Positions 1 through 8,115 of a DNA stretch of 64,000 nt are shown here, in pieces. The DNA lies in contig NZ_LT607413.1 in the NCBI RefSeq assembly GCF_900091495.1, positions 992,001 through 1,056,000 on the forward strand, in the 5' to 3' direction. Below the pieces are notes generated by a model. That model had not been told where the DNA came from. It did not search any database and saw only the letters and a program-made list of their open reading frames with translations. Position 1 is the first letter of the stretch, and each line of letters begins with the position of its first letter. The DNA is from Micromonospora echinospora (GTDB lineage Bacteria > Actinomycetota > Actinomycetes > Mycobacteriales > Micromonosporaceae). The translations under genes were made by a program, and so were the position numbers.

Positions 1-1282
1 GCAGGATGGACTTCTCGATCCAGTTGAACAGCCGCCGGACGTTCAGGTAGCGCCACTCGGCGTCGCTGGAGAGCGTCCGGGCGCCCCAGATCCGGATGCC
101 CTGGCCGGGGAAGGCCCGGATGCAGTTCACCCCGATCGGGTTGAGCTGGTCGTGCTCGCCCTTGGTCAGGCCGCTCTCCAGGGCCAGCGCACCCCGGATG
201 ATCTCGTTGGCCGGTGCCTTGTGCACGCCCCGGGTGTCGTCGTTGCGGGCCCACACCCCGGCGACGTGGCCGCTCGGCGGCATGAACACCGCCCGCCCCT
301 GCGCCGGGTCCATCACCTTGACCCAGGGCCAGTAGAGGGTGGCGTACTTCGAGTCGTAGCCGGCGACGTCCTGCCGCCACTCCTTGAGGCGCTGCGGGTG
401 CAGCCCGGGCGGCGGGTCGAGGATGGCCACCCGGTCGCCCATCAGCTCGCAGTGCGCGATCATCGCGAGCTGGACGGCCTTGAACGCCTCGTCGTCGATG
501 ATCCCCCGCTGGTAGGCGGCGGCCAGGTCGGGCACGCTGAGCATGGTGACGTCCTCGATCGCCTCCAGCCCGGCGAAGCCGGTCCGGTCGCTGACGTCCC
601 CGACGTAGTCCTCGGCGCGCACCCGCAGGTCGCCGTCGACACCGGTGGTGGCCGGCAGTCCGGCGGTGGCGAGGGCGACCTCGGCCCCGCGTCGCGGCGG
701 GGCGAGCGTGGCGCCCTTGACCTCCTCGATCTGGATCAGCTTCGACTGCTGCTTGACGGCGGTGACCACGTTCCCGGAACCCCGGCGGGTGGTCAGGTTG
801 TCCAGCGTCTCGACCGGCTTGCCGGCCTGCTTCACGACCAGTTTGAAGGTGTCGTCGCCGCCGTCGGAGGCGTCGGTCACCTCGACCGAGAGGTCCTGCC
901 CGGCCGGACCGGGCAGGGCGGCGCGGACGGTGAAGGAGAGCTTCCCGTTGTCCCCACCGGCCGGGACCGCCGCGGTGGCGTACGCCCCGTCGCCGCCCGC
1001 CGGCCCGGCGTCACCGCCGCCGGGTCCGACCCGGACGACGTACGCGGAACCGCCGCCGTTGAGGAAGTACCCGTAGACCGACAGGGGCAGGAACGCGCCG
1101 GCCACGAACCCGCCGAAGACGCGGGTGTACTGCGACCAGTTGGTGACCAGGGTGGGCTCGTTGACCGGCCCCTTCTCGGCGAAGCCGACGAACGCGGCGA
1201 CGGCGGTCCCGACCGCCTCGATCGGCCTCGACCCGGAGGACACCTCCTCCACGTAGACGCCCGGCGACAGATACGTCGGCAT
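1..1282 (-). CDS. Contractile injection system / phage-like tail sheath protein (3' end outside window)
   Basis: Forms the contractile outer sheath around the inner tube of a phage-tail-like injection particle. The reading frame is open from the ATG at 1282 to the window edge, about 427 codons. The N-terminus MPTYLSPGVYVEEVSSGSRP is typical of tail sheath proteins, followed by an aromatic/Gly-rich segment (QYTRVFGGF, YFLNGGGSAYVVRV). The last visible residues (LNVRRLFNWIEKSI) match the conserved sheath C-terminal region, so only the end is missing. An AGGAGGT ribosome site lies 3-4 bases before the ATG. It is divergent from a Pvc16-like gene and a PAAR-type protein, which points to an extracellular/contractile injection system rather than an intact prophage; no capsid or terminase gene is visible, but the rest of the locus lies outside. 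Family assignment is strong, particle type is inference. Confidence 0.93.
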   Translation of the reverse strand, partial: MPTYLSPGVYVEEVSSGSRPIEAVGTAVAAFVGFAEKGPVNEPTLVTNWSQYTRVFGGFVAGAFLPLSVYGYFLNGGGSAYVVRVGPGGGDAGPAGGDGAYATAAVPAGGDNGKLSFTVRAALPGPAGQDLSVEVTDASDGGDDTFKLVVKQAGKPVETLDNLTTRRGSGNVVTAVKQQSKLIQIEEVKGATLAPPRRGAEVALATAGLPATTGVDGDLRVRAEDYVGDVSDRTGFAGLEAIEDVTMLSVPDLAAAYQRGIIDDEAFKAVQLAMIAHCELMGDRVAILDPPPGLHPQRLKEWRQDVAGYDSKYATLYWPWVKVMDPAQGRAVFMPPSGHVAGVWARNDDTRGVHKAPANEIIRGALALESGLTKGEHDQLNPIGVNCIRAFPGQGIRIWGARTLSSDAEWRYLNVRRLFNWIEKSIL

Positions 1283-1458
1283 CGAACCTCCTGTACGACG
1301 GTGTGTTGCGGCGAGCATGCCAACGGCGCGCGGTCGGAACCGTTGCCCGCCGGACCGCCACGGAGGCAGGCCACACTGCCCCGAAGGGCACCGGATCCGC
1401 CCCACCGGCCTGCCCGCCCGCCGAGCGCGGGCCGCCCGGCGACCGGCAGGGTGGGTGG

Positions 1459-2070
1459 GTGATCTGGGATGTCGACCTGTCGGTCCGGGCCTGGCTGGGC
1501 AGCTACCTGCCGGCGGGCGTACCCGTCGTCTTCGACCCGCCGGACCGCTGCGCGCAGCTCGACGGCGAGCGGGTCTCGGCCTTCCTGCTGGACGTCGAGG
1601 AGGACTCCAGCGGGGTCTCCGCCAGCTGGGACGACCTGCGGGACGCCAACGGGCAGGTGACCGGACGCCGCCCGCCGGGACGGCGCTACCGCTTCAGCTA
1701 CCTGCTCACCGCCTGGGGGCCGGACACCGAGCGGGAACACCGCCTCCTCGGCGACCTGCTGGTCGGCTGCGCGATGTGCACGGCGCTGCCCGCCCGTTTC
1801 CTCGCCGGTTCCCTGGCGCGGGCGAACCAGCCGGTGGTGGTGCGCAGTGCCCCCCGCCGCGAGGGGGACACCGGCTCGGCGTGGGTGGCGCAGGGCGGGG
1901 CGGCCCGGACCGGCCTGCACCTGCAACTGCTCGTCCCGTTCGTCCCGGAGGCGACGGCCGAGCTGGCCCCAGCGCCACGCGAGGTGAGCGTCAACAGCGC
2001 CGGCCGGTCCGGCAGCGCCGCCGCTTCCCGCGCCACCCGCCGTCCGGGCCGGATCAGCGAACCCGGCTGA
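1459..2070 (+). CDS. Pvc16-like (DUF4255) CIS protein
   Basis: About 203 residues, started at GTG 1459 because MIWDVDLSVRAWLGSYLP then aligns with the usual Pvc16/DUF4255 N-terminus (Met-Ile followed by Asp/Leu-rich helix, then VVFDPPDR). Family members are encoded in contractile injection system loci and are thought to act as tail-terminator or cap-adjacent proteins; this role is family knowledge, not visible here. The C-terminal 35 residues are Ser/Ala/Arg-rich and probably disordered. It lies 176 bp from the divergent sheath gene, so the two probably share a bidirectional promoter region, and 90 bp before the next membrane-protein gene. An upstream in-frame extension exists, but its composition is Pro/Arg-rich and unlike the family. 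Confidence 0.8.
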   Translation: MIWDVDLSVRAWLGSYLPAGVPVVFDPPDRCAQLDGERVSAFLLDVEEDSSGVSASWDDLRDANGQVTGRRPPGRRYRFSYLLTAWGPDTEREHRLLGDLLVGCAMCTALPARFLAGSLARANQPVVVRSAPRREGDTGSAWVAQGGAARTGLHLQLLVPFVPEATAELAPAPREVSVNSAGRSGSAAASRATRRPGRISEPG

Positions 2071-2160
2071 GCCGTTGCCCGATGAGGTAGCGACGGGTGC
2101 CCGTTGGTGTTCCTCGATCGCGGTACTGCCGACCCCCACCGCCCGGCGAGACTGCGCGGC

Positions 2161-3519
2161 ATGAGCGTCGCAGTGGGACTTGCCGAGACCGAGCTGACCG
2201 TCGCGCCCGGCGGCGAGGTCAGCTGCACCGTACGGGTGCGCAACACCGCCTCCGTCGTCGACCAGTTCACCCTCGACGTGGTCGGCGACGCCGGGGACTG
2301 GGCCGAGGTCGAGCCACCGACGATGAACCTGCTGCCCGGCACCGAGGAGGAGGCCCGGGTCACCTTCCGGCCGCCCCGCTCGGCCACCGTCCCGGCCGGC
2401 GACGTCGACTTCGGGGTACGGGTCCGGGGGCGGGAGGACCCGGACGGCTCGGTGGTCGAGGAGGGCCGGGTCACCGTCGAGCCCTTCGTGGAGCTCGCCG
2501 CCGAGCTGGTGCCCCGGACCTCCCACGCCCGCCGGTCCGGCGCCCACCAGCTGGTCGTCGACAACACCGGCAACACCGAGACCACCGTCGAGGTGCTGCC
2601 CACCGACCCGGACCGGCTGCTGGACTTCCGGGTCCGGCCGGCCGCGCCCGTGCTGCGCCCGGGCACCGCCACCTTCGTCAAGCTGCGGGTACGCCCGAAG
2701 AAGCGGTTCCTGCTCGGCCCGGACCGCAACCTGCCGTTCCAGGTGGCCGTCACCCGTCCCGACACCGAACCGATCACCTCGGACGGGATGCTGGTGCAAC
2801 GGGCGCTGCTGCCCGCCTGGTCGCCCCGGGTGGCGCTGGTCGCCGTCGCGGTGACGGTGGCCCTGGTCGCGCTCTGGTTCGCGGTGCTGAAGCCCACCGT
2901 GCAGTCCACCGCGAAGGAAGCCGCCCAGGTGGAGACCCAGCAGCTCAACCAGGAGCTGACCGAGGAGGTGGCCGAGGTCAAGACGCAGGCCAGCGAGGCG
3001 GCGCAGACCGCCGAGAAGGCCGAGCAGGCGGTGACCGGGGGCGCCGCCTCGCCGAAGCCGAGCGCACCGGCGAACCCGACGGACGGCGCGGGTGACGGCC
3101 GGGGCGGTCCGGGCGGGACGCTGGAGAACGCCGATCCGGAGACCGCCGCCGACTTCCGGGTGGCCACCAGCGCCTCCCCGACCTCGAACGAGTTCGCCCT
3201 GTCCACGTACCGGCCGGCGGCGAAGAAGGTGCTCTGGGTGACCGACATCGTGCTCCAGAACCCGCACGGCGACGCGGGTGTGCTCCAGGTGCGGCGGGGT
3301 GACACCGTGCTGCTGGAGACCGGTCTGAACAACTTCCGCGACCTGGACTACCACTTCGTGCAGCCGTTGAAGTTCTCCGCCGACCAGCCGGTCACGGTGG
3401 CCGTGAAGTGCACCAACCCGGGCAGTACGCCGTGCACCCCGGCGGCGTACTTCGCCGGTCAGTTGGTGCCGGTCGCGCCGGCGGCCAGTCCGTCCACCAG
3501 CCCGGGCGCCGCCCGATGA
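2161..3519 (+). CDS. Single-pass membrane protein of the CIS locus (Ig-like domains, coiled coil, C-terminal beta domain)
   Basis: A 452-residue protein that I cannot name by homology. Residues 1-210 look like two Ig/COG1470-type beta-sandwich modules (VAPGGEVSCTVRVRNTAS, then LVVDNTGNTETTVEV). A hydrophobic helix follows at about 224-243 (VALVAVAVTVALVALWFAVL), then a Gln/Glu/Ala-rich probable coiled coil (about 250-290), a Pro/Gly linker, and a C-terminal beta-rich domain (FALSTYRPAAKKVLWVTDIV). There is no N-terminal signal peptide, so the Ig-like half may sit in the cytoplasm and the C-terminal domain outside. Its stop overlaps the LuxR-type gene (ATGA). Position and architecture recall membrane proteins of Streptomyces CIS loci reported to dock the particle at the membrane (CisA); that equivalence is inference. 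Start ATG 2161 was chosen because residues upstream of it are not protein-like. Confidence 0.78.
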   Translation: MSVAVGLAETELTVAPGGEVSCTVRVRNTASVVDQFTLDVVGDAGDWAEVEPPTMNLLPGTEEEARVTFRPPRSATVPAGDVDFGVRVRGREDPDGSVVEEGRVTVEPFVELAAELVPRTSHARRSGAHQLVVDNTGNTETTVEVLPTDPDRLLDFRVRPAAPVLRPGTATFVKLRVRPKKRFLLGPDRNLPFQVAVTRPDTEPITSDGMLVQRALLPAWSPRVALVAVAVTVALVALWFAVLKPTVQSTAKEAAQVETQQLNQELTEEVAEVKTQASEAAQTAEKAEQAVTGGAASPKPSAPANPTDGAGDGRGGPGGTLENADPETAADFRVATSASPTSNEFALSTYRPAAKKVLWVTDIVLQNPHGDAGVLQVRRGDTVLLETGLNNFRDLDYHFVQPLKFSADQPVTVAVKCTNPGSTPCTPAAYFAGQLVPVAPAASPSTSPGAAR

Positions 3520-4187
3520 GCGGCCGGCCGGACGACCTCACCCCGGTCCGCACCGCGGTCCGCGCCCGCGACCCGATCTCCCAGGCCGGGGTGGTCGCGC
3601 AGCTCGGTGCCGACCCCGGCGACGGGGACCCCGCCGGGTTCCGCCCCGTGGTGGTGACCGGGGACGACGCCACGGCGGACGTACTGGTGATCGTCGGGGA
3701 CACCGTGGACGAGTGGCTGCTGGCCCAGCTCGACGCGCTGGCCGCCGCACCCGGCGGGGCACCCCGACCGGTGCTGGTGGTGGGACAGCTCGACGACACG
3801 GCCGGGCTCCAGGCCATCGAGGCGGGCGGGTTGAGCATGGTCCGGCGTGCGGAGAGCACCGCGCCGCTGCTGCGCGAGGTGGTGCGGGCCGCCGCCCGGG
3901 GCGAGGCACGGCTCCCCACCGACCTGCTCAGCTCCCTGCTGACCCGGGTGGGACGCGCGCAGCGGCAGGTGCTGGCCCCCCGGGGCCTGACCATCCTGCC
4001 TCTGTCGCCACGGCAGCTCGCCGTGCTGCGCATGATCGCCGCCGGGGCGGACACCGCGACGATCGCCCGGGACCTGTCCTACTCGGAGCGGAGCATCAAG
4101 AACATCGTGCACGAGATCACCGTCCAGCTCGGCGTCCGCAACCGGACCCAGGCGGTCGCGCACGCCATCCGCGAGGGCCTGATCTGA
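3516..4187 (+). CDS. LuxR/NarL-type regulator with degenerate receiver, CIS locus
   Basis: 223 residues; ATG 3516 overlaps the previous stop by four bases, so translation is probably coupled. The N-terminal half resembles a response-regulator receiver in length and pattern, but where the phospho-accepting Asp is expected the segment reads ADVLVIVGDTVDEW and no clear Asp/Lys active site is seen, so phosphorylation control is doubtful. The C-terminal 60 residues form a standard LuxR/GerE helix-turn-helix (LSPRQLAVLRMIAAGADTA, then DLSYSERSIKNIVHEI and NRTQAVAHAI). It probably controls the adjacent injection-system genes; the target promoters are not known, and the 1283-1458 intergenic region is the obvious candidate. 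Confidence 0.85.
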   Translation: MSGRPDDLTPVRTAVRARDPISQAGVVAQLGADPGDGDPAGFRPVVVTGDDATADVLVIVGDTVDEWLLAQLDALAAAPGGAPRPVLVVGQLDDTAGLQAIEAGGLSMVRRAESTAPLLREVVRAAARGEARLPTDLLSSLLTRVGRAQRQVLAPRGLTILPLSPRQLAVLRMIAAGADTATIARDLSYSERSIKNIVHEITVQLGVRNRTQAVAHAIREGLI

Positions 4188-4221
4188 ACGGCCGACCCGG
4201 CCTACGAGAGGAGCGCCAGTC

Positions 4222-4614
4222 GTGGGCGTACCCGCCGCGAAACTCGGCGACAAGGTCGTCGGCACCGACACCCACATCATCATGATCCCGTCCCCGGGCG
4301 GGCCGGTGCCGACCCCGACCCCGATGCCCTTCGCCGGCACGATCACCACCGGGTGCAGCACCGACGTGCTGATCGAGGGGAAGCCGGCCGCCGTGGTGGG
4401 CAGCGGCGCGCAGAACGCGCCCCCGCACGTGCCCACCGGCGGGCCGTTCCAGGTGCCGCCGACGAACCAGGGCACCGTCCTCGCCGGCAGCCCGACGGTG
4501 CTGATCAACGGCAAGCCGGCCGCCCGGCACGGCGACAAGGTCAACACCTGCAACGACCCCGCGCCCCTGCCGAACGGCACCATCGTCGCCACCGGCCAGG
4601 TGCTCGTTGCCTGA
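4222..4614 (+). CDS. PAAR-domain-like spike-tip protein
   Basis: 130 residues from GTG 4222, with a GAGAGGAG ribosome site upstream. The product is a repetitive beta protein with paired modules: VGTDTHIIMIPSPGG, then VLIEGKPAAVVGSG, then TVLINGKPAARHGDKV, which contains a literal PAAR tetrapeptide, and TCNDP near the end. PAAR-type proteins form the metal-binding conical tip of VgrG-like spikes in contractile systems and may carry cargo. No C-terminal toxin extension is present here, so it is a bare tip. It is the last gene of the rightward CIS group, 34 bp after the LuxR gene. Confidence 0.85.
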   Translation: MGVPAAKLGDKVVGTDTHIIMIPSPGGPVPTPTPMPFAGTITTGCSTDVLIEGKPAAVVGSGAQNAPPHVPTGGPFQVPPTNQGTVLAGSPTVLINGKPAARHGDKVNTCNDPAPLPNGTIVATGQVLVA

Positions 4615-4644
4615 GAACCGGCGGCCAGGTGGTCGGATCGAGTG

Positions 4645-4869
4645 TCATCCGTCCTGCCGAGGGTCCTCCGGCTCGGTTCCCGCACTCCGCTGCGGTGGTT
4701 CCTCGGCCGCGCGGAGGACGTCGCGGGCCGCGGTCGCCACCTGGCAGTCCGGGGTACGGCAGATTGGGCAGCGGCCGTCGGGCCCGCGTCGGTGCTGGCG
4801 GAGGACCATGCGGGCGGTGAGGATCAGTCGGTTGCGGATCTGCGCCAGGGACAGGTGAGGGCCGGTCAC
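4645..4869 (-). CDS. Small Cys-containing hypothetical protein downstream of XRE regulator
   Basis: 74 residues from GTG 4869, only 3 bp after the stop of the XRE-type gene, so almost certainly in one operon with it. The sequence has an Arg-rich helix (IRNRLILTARMVLRQHRR) followed by CPICRTPDC, a CxxC plus a third Cys that could bind zinc, then an acidic tail. I do not recognise a named family. Small zinc-ribbon-like proteins are common next to such regulators in actinomycetes; function is unknown. Confidence 0.65.
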   Translation of the reverse strand: MTGPHLSLAQIRNRLILTARMVLRQHRRGPDGRCPICRTPDCQVATAARDVLRAAEEPPQRSAGTEPEDPRQDG

Positions 4870-4872
4870 CGT

Positions 4873-6075
4873 TCAGCCCACCCCGAGGGTGTCGGCGAGC
4901 TGGGTGACCGTTGCCGGGGCGTCGGGGTCGCGGGCGACCTGGGCGAGCACGTCCCGGCCCGCCGGCCGGTGCCGGACCTCGGCCGGCGCGATCCGCTCGA
5001 CGTCGACCAGCACCCGCCCGGCGGCGACAGGGTCACCAACCTGAAGGTACGCATGGGCGGTGACGAGCAGGTGGGCGGCGCGATGCTCGGCTGGCAGCCA
5101 TCGCCAGCCGTCCCGCTGGGTGGCCTTCTCGTGCCACGCCACCGCATCGCGGGCGTCGCCCAGCTCTACGGCTGCGGCGGCACGGGCCAGGGCCACGGCA
5201 GTGGGTCCGAACCCGGTCCGATGGTGGTCGTGCCCGTCGCCGACCTGCTCGGCCATGTCGGCAGCGTCGTCAAGCAGTTCAGCGGCGGCAGCGTCGTCCC
5301 CGTGAGTGGCTGTTGCCAGGGCAGCTTGGACGAGCAGCGTGCCGCACAGGGACAACTCAGCCGGGCTGCCGTACTCGATCACGGGTGGGGCGATCCGGTA
5401 CGCGGCAGCCAGCATCGCCGACTTCGCCACCCGTACCCGCCCGGAGGCGCGGAGCACCTGACCGAGTTGCACGGCTACGGCGGCGACCAGGATCCGGTCA
5501 CCGGTCGCAGCGGCCATGGCCCGGTCGGCGGCCAGCCACGCCAGCTCGGCGTCACCGAGCTTCACCAGCAGCGACGCGGTGATCCGGTACGCCTCGACCA
5601 GCGGCACCCGGCCTGCCCCGGGATCGTGGGCGTGGGTGCGCTGCGCGTCGGTCAACAGGTCCGGCAGCAGGTCGGTCGCCTGCGGGTAGCGGGCGTGCTG
5701 GAACGTCGTCCAGGCGTGCGCGACCTCTCGGGCCATCCGGTCAACCGGCAGCACCGGACGGCGGCCCGCCGGCCTCCCGAGCGCGATCTCATACCGGGAC
5801 AGCGCCGCCCGGACGCGCTCGACGTCTGCGGTCCGATCGGTCACCTCTGCGGGATAGGCGTCCCGACCCAGCAGGACAGCGGTGTCGATCCGCAGGACGG
5901 CGGCGATGTCCTGAAGGGTCGACACCTTGTCGAGCGAGCGGACACCCCGCTCGACCTTGTCCACCCAGCTCTTCGACTTGCCCAGCCGATCGGCAAACAC
6001 CTGCTGCGACAGCTTCCGCCGCCCCCGCCAGTACGCCACCCGTCGACCCACCGGCAGCAGCTCAGTCCTGTCCAC
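4873..6075 (-). CDS. XRE-family regulator with TPR-like C-terminal domain
   Basis: 400 residues from GTG 6075. Residues about 10-65 form a Cro/C1-type helix-turn-helix (GRRVAYWRGRRKLSQQVFAD, GKSKSWVDKVERG). The remaining 300 residues are Ala/Leu-rich paired helices (VEAYRITASLLVKLGDAELA, AVQLGQVLRASGR) resembling TPR units that in related regulators sense peptides or small ligands. A longer open frame reaches 6387, but its upstream part overlaps the separate small gene 6062-6232 and is not protein-like, so GTG 6075 was chosen. It lies between two small genes, overlapping one by 14 bases and separated by 3 bases from the other. Target and ligand are unknown. Confidence 0.82.
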   Translation of the reverse strand: MDRTELLPVGRRVAYWRGRRKLSQQVFADRLGKSKSWVDKVERGVRSLDKVSTLQDIAAVLRIDTAVLLGRDAYPAEVTDRTADVERVRAALSRYEIALGRPAGRRPVLPVDRMAREVAHAWTTFQHARYPQATDLLPDLLTDAQRTHAHDPGAGRVPLVEAYRITASLLVKLGDAELAWLAADRAMAAATGDRILVAAVAVQLGQVLRASGRVRVAKSAMLAAAYRIAPPVIEYGSPAELSLCGTLLVQAALATATHGDDAAAAELLDDAADMAEQVGDGHDHHRTGFGPTAVALARAAAAVELGDARDAVAWHEKATQRDGWRWLPAEHRAAHLLVTAHAYLQVGDPVAAGRVLVDVERIAPAEVRHRPAGRDVLAQVARDPDAPATVTQLADTLGVG

Positions 6076-6232
6076 GACGCCACCGCCGCTCCGGCACCGC
6101 CCGGGTGGTCTCCTCCACCGGTATTCGATCCGTCTCGGTCTGCGCGAGAAGCCGCTGCTTTGCCGCTTCCCGTTCCGCCTGCTGGATCTGCTCGCCGTGA
6201 CTCTGCCCCGACTTACGCTGCGTGTTGTCCAC
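6062..6232 (-). CDS. Small charged protein leading the XRE operon
   Basis: 56 residues, GTG start at 6232 with a near-perfect AGGAGG ribosome site six bases upstream (6239-6244), which is the main support. The product begins MDNTQRKSGQSHGEQIQQ and continues as a Glu/Gln/Arg-rich amphipathic helix ending ERRWRRGQD. The stop overlaps the start of the XRE regulator by 14 bases, suggesting translational coupling. No family recognised; too short for most gene callers. It could be a co-regulator or a ligand precursor for the TPR-type regulator, which is speculation. Confidence 0.65.
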   Translation of the reverse strand: MDNTQRKSGQSHGEQIQQAEREAAKQRLLAQTETDRIPVEETTRAVPERRWRRGQD

Positions 6233-6428
6233 CCGTGTCCTCCTGTGAAGGGGCACGACGGTGATGCGTGGGAAAGACCGACCAACGCCGCGCCAGGCTG
6301 TCGAGCGCGGCCTTGCCGCCGTCCTGCTGCTGACGAGGTCTTGGCCAGCCACGCCTCGCGTACAGCATCCGGTGACCATCCGATCACCTGCTATGTCCGG
6401 CGCGTCCGCTGAGGGCGGTTGCTGTCCG

Positions 6429-7601
6429 CTACGACTGGGTGACCGGCCGGTACGCCTCGTACGCCTCGCGCAGAACCGCGCCCTCAGCCAGGCCAGTCCG
6501 CTCAACGTGGCGTAGCACTTCCCGTGCCCGCCACCAGTTCGACGGCACGACCCGACCGGAGGTGATCGCCTCGACGGCTAGCATGCTCGCCTCGTCCGGC
6601 TGTCCAGCGGCCAGCAATGCCAACGCCAGATCGAGGCGGGCGGACGCCGACCGGCGCGGGCGTTCCCCACCATCCCCGCGCGGGTCCAATTCGGTCAGCA
6701 CCGACCGGGCGACCTGCTCAGCCGCCGGGTCACCAGCCCACGCCAGCGTGGTGGCCGCATACGCCCGGGCCTTTGTCGGGTCGTACCGATAGTGGTGCTC
6801 GGCGCGTTCCGGCACGGACAGATTCGCGGTCAACCGTTCCAGACGGTCCAGGGTTCGGCGGGTCCGCCGCACGTCGCCCATGCGCGCCCAGCCGCGCGCC
6901 TCCTGGGCGGTGGCCTGGATGTGTGCCGAGCTGCCCCGGGGCGCGACCCGCTGCGCCTGCCGCGACAGCTCGACGGACTGCCGGTAGTCGCCGTGTGTGA
7001 GGACATCCCACGCCCGGGTTTCCAGGCACCACCCCTGGATCTCCGGGTGTTCTGCGTGGCCGGCGAGATCGTGTGCGGCGGCCAGATGCGCGCCGGCCGG
7101 GCCGCGCTGATTGAGGTCGACGTGCACGGTCGCGCGAAGCACGGTCAGCCAGGCACCGGCGACGATCAGACGACGGCGCTGAGCCAGGGTCACCTGGCCA
7201 TCGAGCAGCCGGTTGACGTATGCCAGGTGACGCCGCACCCTCGGCAACAGTTCGGCCGGTGGCGTAGTCGGGTATGCACTGGCCAAGTCGTCGACGACCG
7301 CTTCGAGCCGCGCGAGGGTCTCAGCGCTGACATCACTGGCGCGGACTCGGGCAAGCAGGTCGTCTGCTTCAGCCTGGTGGTCAACCGGTGCGGTAACGAA
7401 CGCGATCAGAGTGCCACCGGCGTTGAGGACCCGGTCGAGATGACGGGCGGTGTCGAAGGTCGGAGCCTTCGCTCCGGTCTCCAGTTCGTGCAGGTGACTC
7501 TTGCCCCGGTGAGTGAGCTGCCCGAACGCACGTAGGGACAGACCACGATCGGTACGGATCGCTCGCAGGTGCGCTCCGAAGCGTGGGTCAACGTGCGACA
7601 T
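6429..7601 (-). CDS. Second XRE-family regulator with TPR-like C-terminal domain
   Basis: 390 residues from ATG 7601 (MSHVDPRFGAHLRAIRTDRG). The N-terminal 65 residues are a Cro/C1-type helix-turn-helix (LSLRAFGQLTHRGKSHLHEL). The rest consists of helical repeats (LTVLRATVHVDLNQRGPAGA, WARMGDVRRTRRTLDRLERL), as in actinomycete regulators of unknown targets. It is a paralogue in architecture of the regulator at 4873-6075 and points the same way, separated by about 196 bp that carry no other gene. A few codons upstream remain open, but MSHVD gives the usual domain boundary. Confidence 0.82.
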   Translation of the reverse strand: MSHVDPRFGAHLRAIRTDRGLSLRAFGQLTHRGKSHLHELETGAKAPTFDTARHLDRVLNAGGTLIAFVTAPVDHQAEADDLLARVRASDVSAETLARLEAVVDDLASAYPTTPPAELLPRVRRHLAYVNRLLDGQVTLAQRRRLIVAGAWLTVLRATVHVDLNQRGPAGAHLAAAHDLAGHAEHPEIQGWCLETRAWDVLTHGDYRQSVELSRQAQRVAPRGSSAHIQATAQEARGWARMGDVRRTRRTLDRLERLTANLSVPERAEHHYRYDPTKARAYAATTLAWAGDPAAEQVARSVLTELDPRGDGGERPRRSASARLDLALALLAAGQPDEASMLAVEAITSGRVVPSNWWRAREVLRHVERTGLAEGAVLREAYEAYRPVTQS

Positions 7602-7741
7602 AGGGTGCTCCCAGGTAGCGGACTGGGCGACGACTCCACCGGCCGCCACTCCGGCGGGCCGCCACTTCGGACGGTACACCCGCACCGCCCGACCGGTGAC
7701 TCCACGTGCCGACTTCGTTACCGATCCTCACTCTGCAAGTC

Positions 7742-8044
7742 ATGCCGCCCTGCGACGCGCCTTCAGGGCGATGCGGAGATCAATCCGGCTTACCGCGAGG
7801 AGCAGTCAGTTACGTACTCGAACCTGACGCCGCCGCTGACGTCGCAAGGTTGCTCGGCAACATGGACCCGGAAGCGGCACTGGCCGCCGTACCGCTGGAT
7901 GCTGCGGCTGCATTGACGGCCCTCGGAATGTCCGCGTTCAATGGGCATCCGCGGGCATATCTGCACCACCACCTCACTGCGGTGCGCGACTTTTACATGC
8001 ACGCCGCCCAGCACCGGCTCGCGGTTGCTCTTTGGTGGGACTGA
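7742..8044 (+). CDS. Small hypothetical protein, start uncertain
   Basis: About 100 residues if started at ATG 7742; GTG 7706 is an alternative. The C-terminal two thirds look coding (DPEAALAAVPLDAAAALTAL then GMSAFNGHPRAYLHHHLTAV), with good third-position GC, whereas the N-terminal 30 residues are Cys/Pro/Arg-rich and doubtful. An AGGAG sequence lies just before the good part, but no ATG/GTG follows it in frame. No family recognised. It sits between a divergent regulator and an acetyltransferase gene. Confidence 0.4.
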   Translation: MPPCDAPSGRCGDQSGLPRGAVSYVLEPDAAADVARLLGNMDPEAALAAVPLDAAAALTALGMSAFNGHPRAYLHHHLTAVRDFYMHAAQHRLAVALWWD

Positions 8045-8115
8045 TCACCACAAGATCGTCTAGCCGGACGGTGGGTCCTCACCGGGCTTCTAGACCGCCG
8101 TGCCAGCATCGCCCT

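Noticed and set aside
877..3354. 825-codon minus-strand open frame
   Set aside because: Antisense to the Pvc16-like and membrane-protein genes and out of frame with the sheath gene; Arg/Gly-rich and no domain seen.
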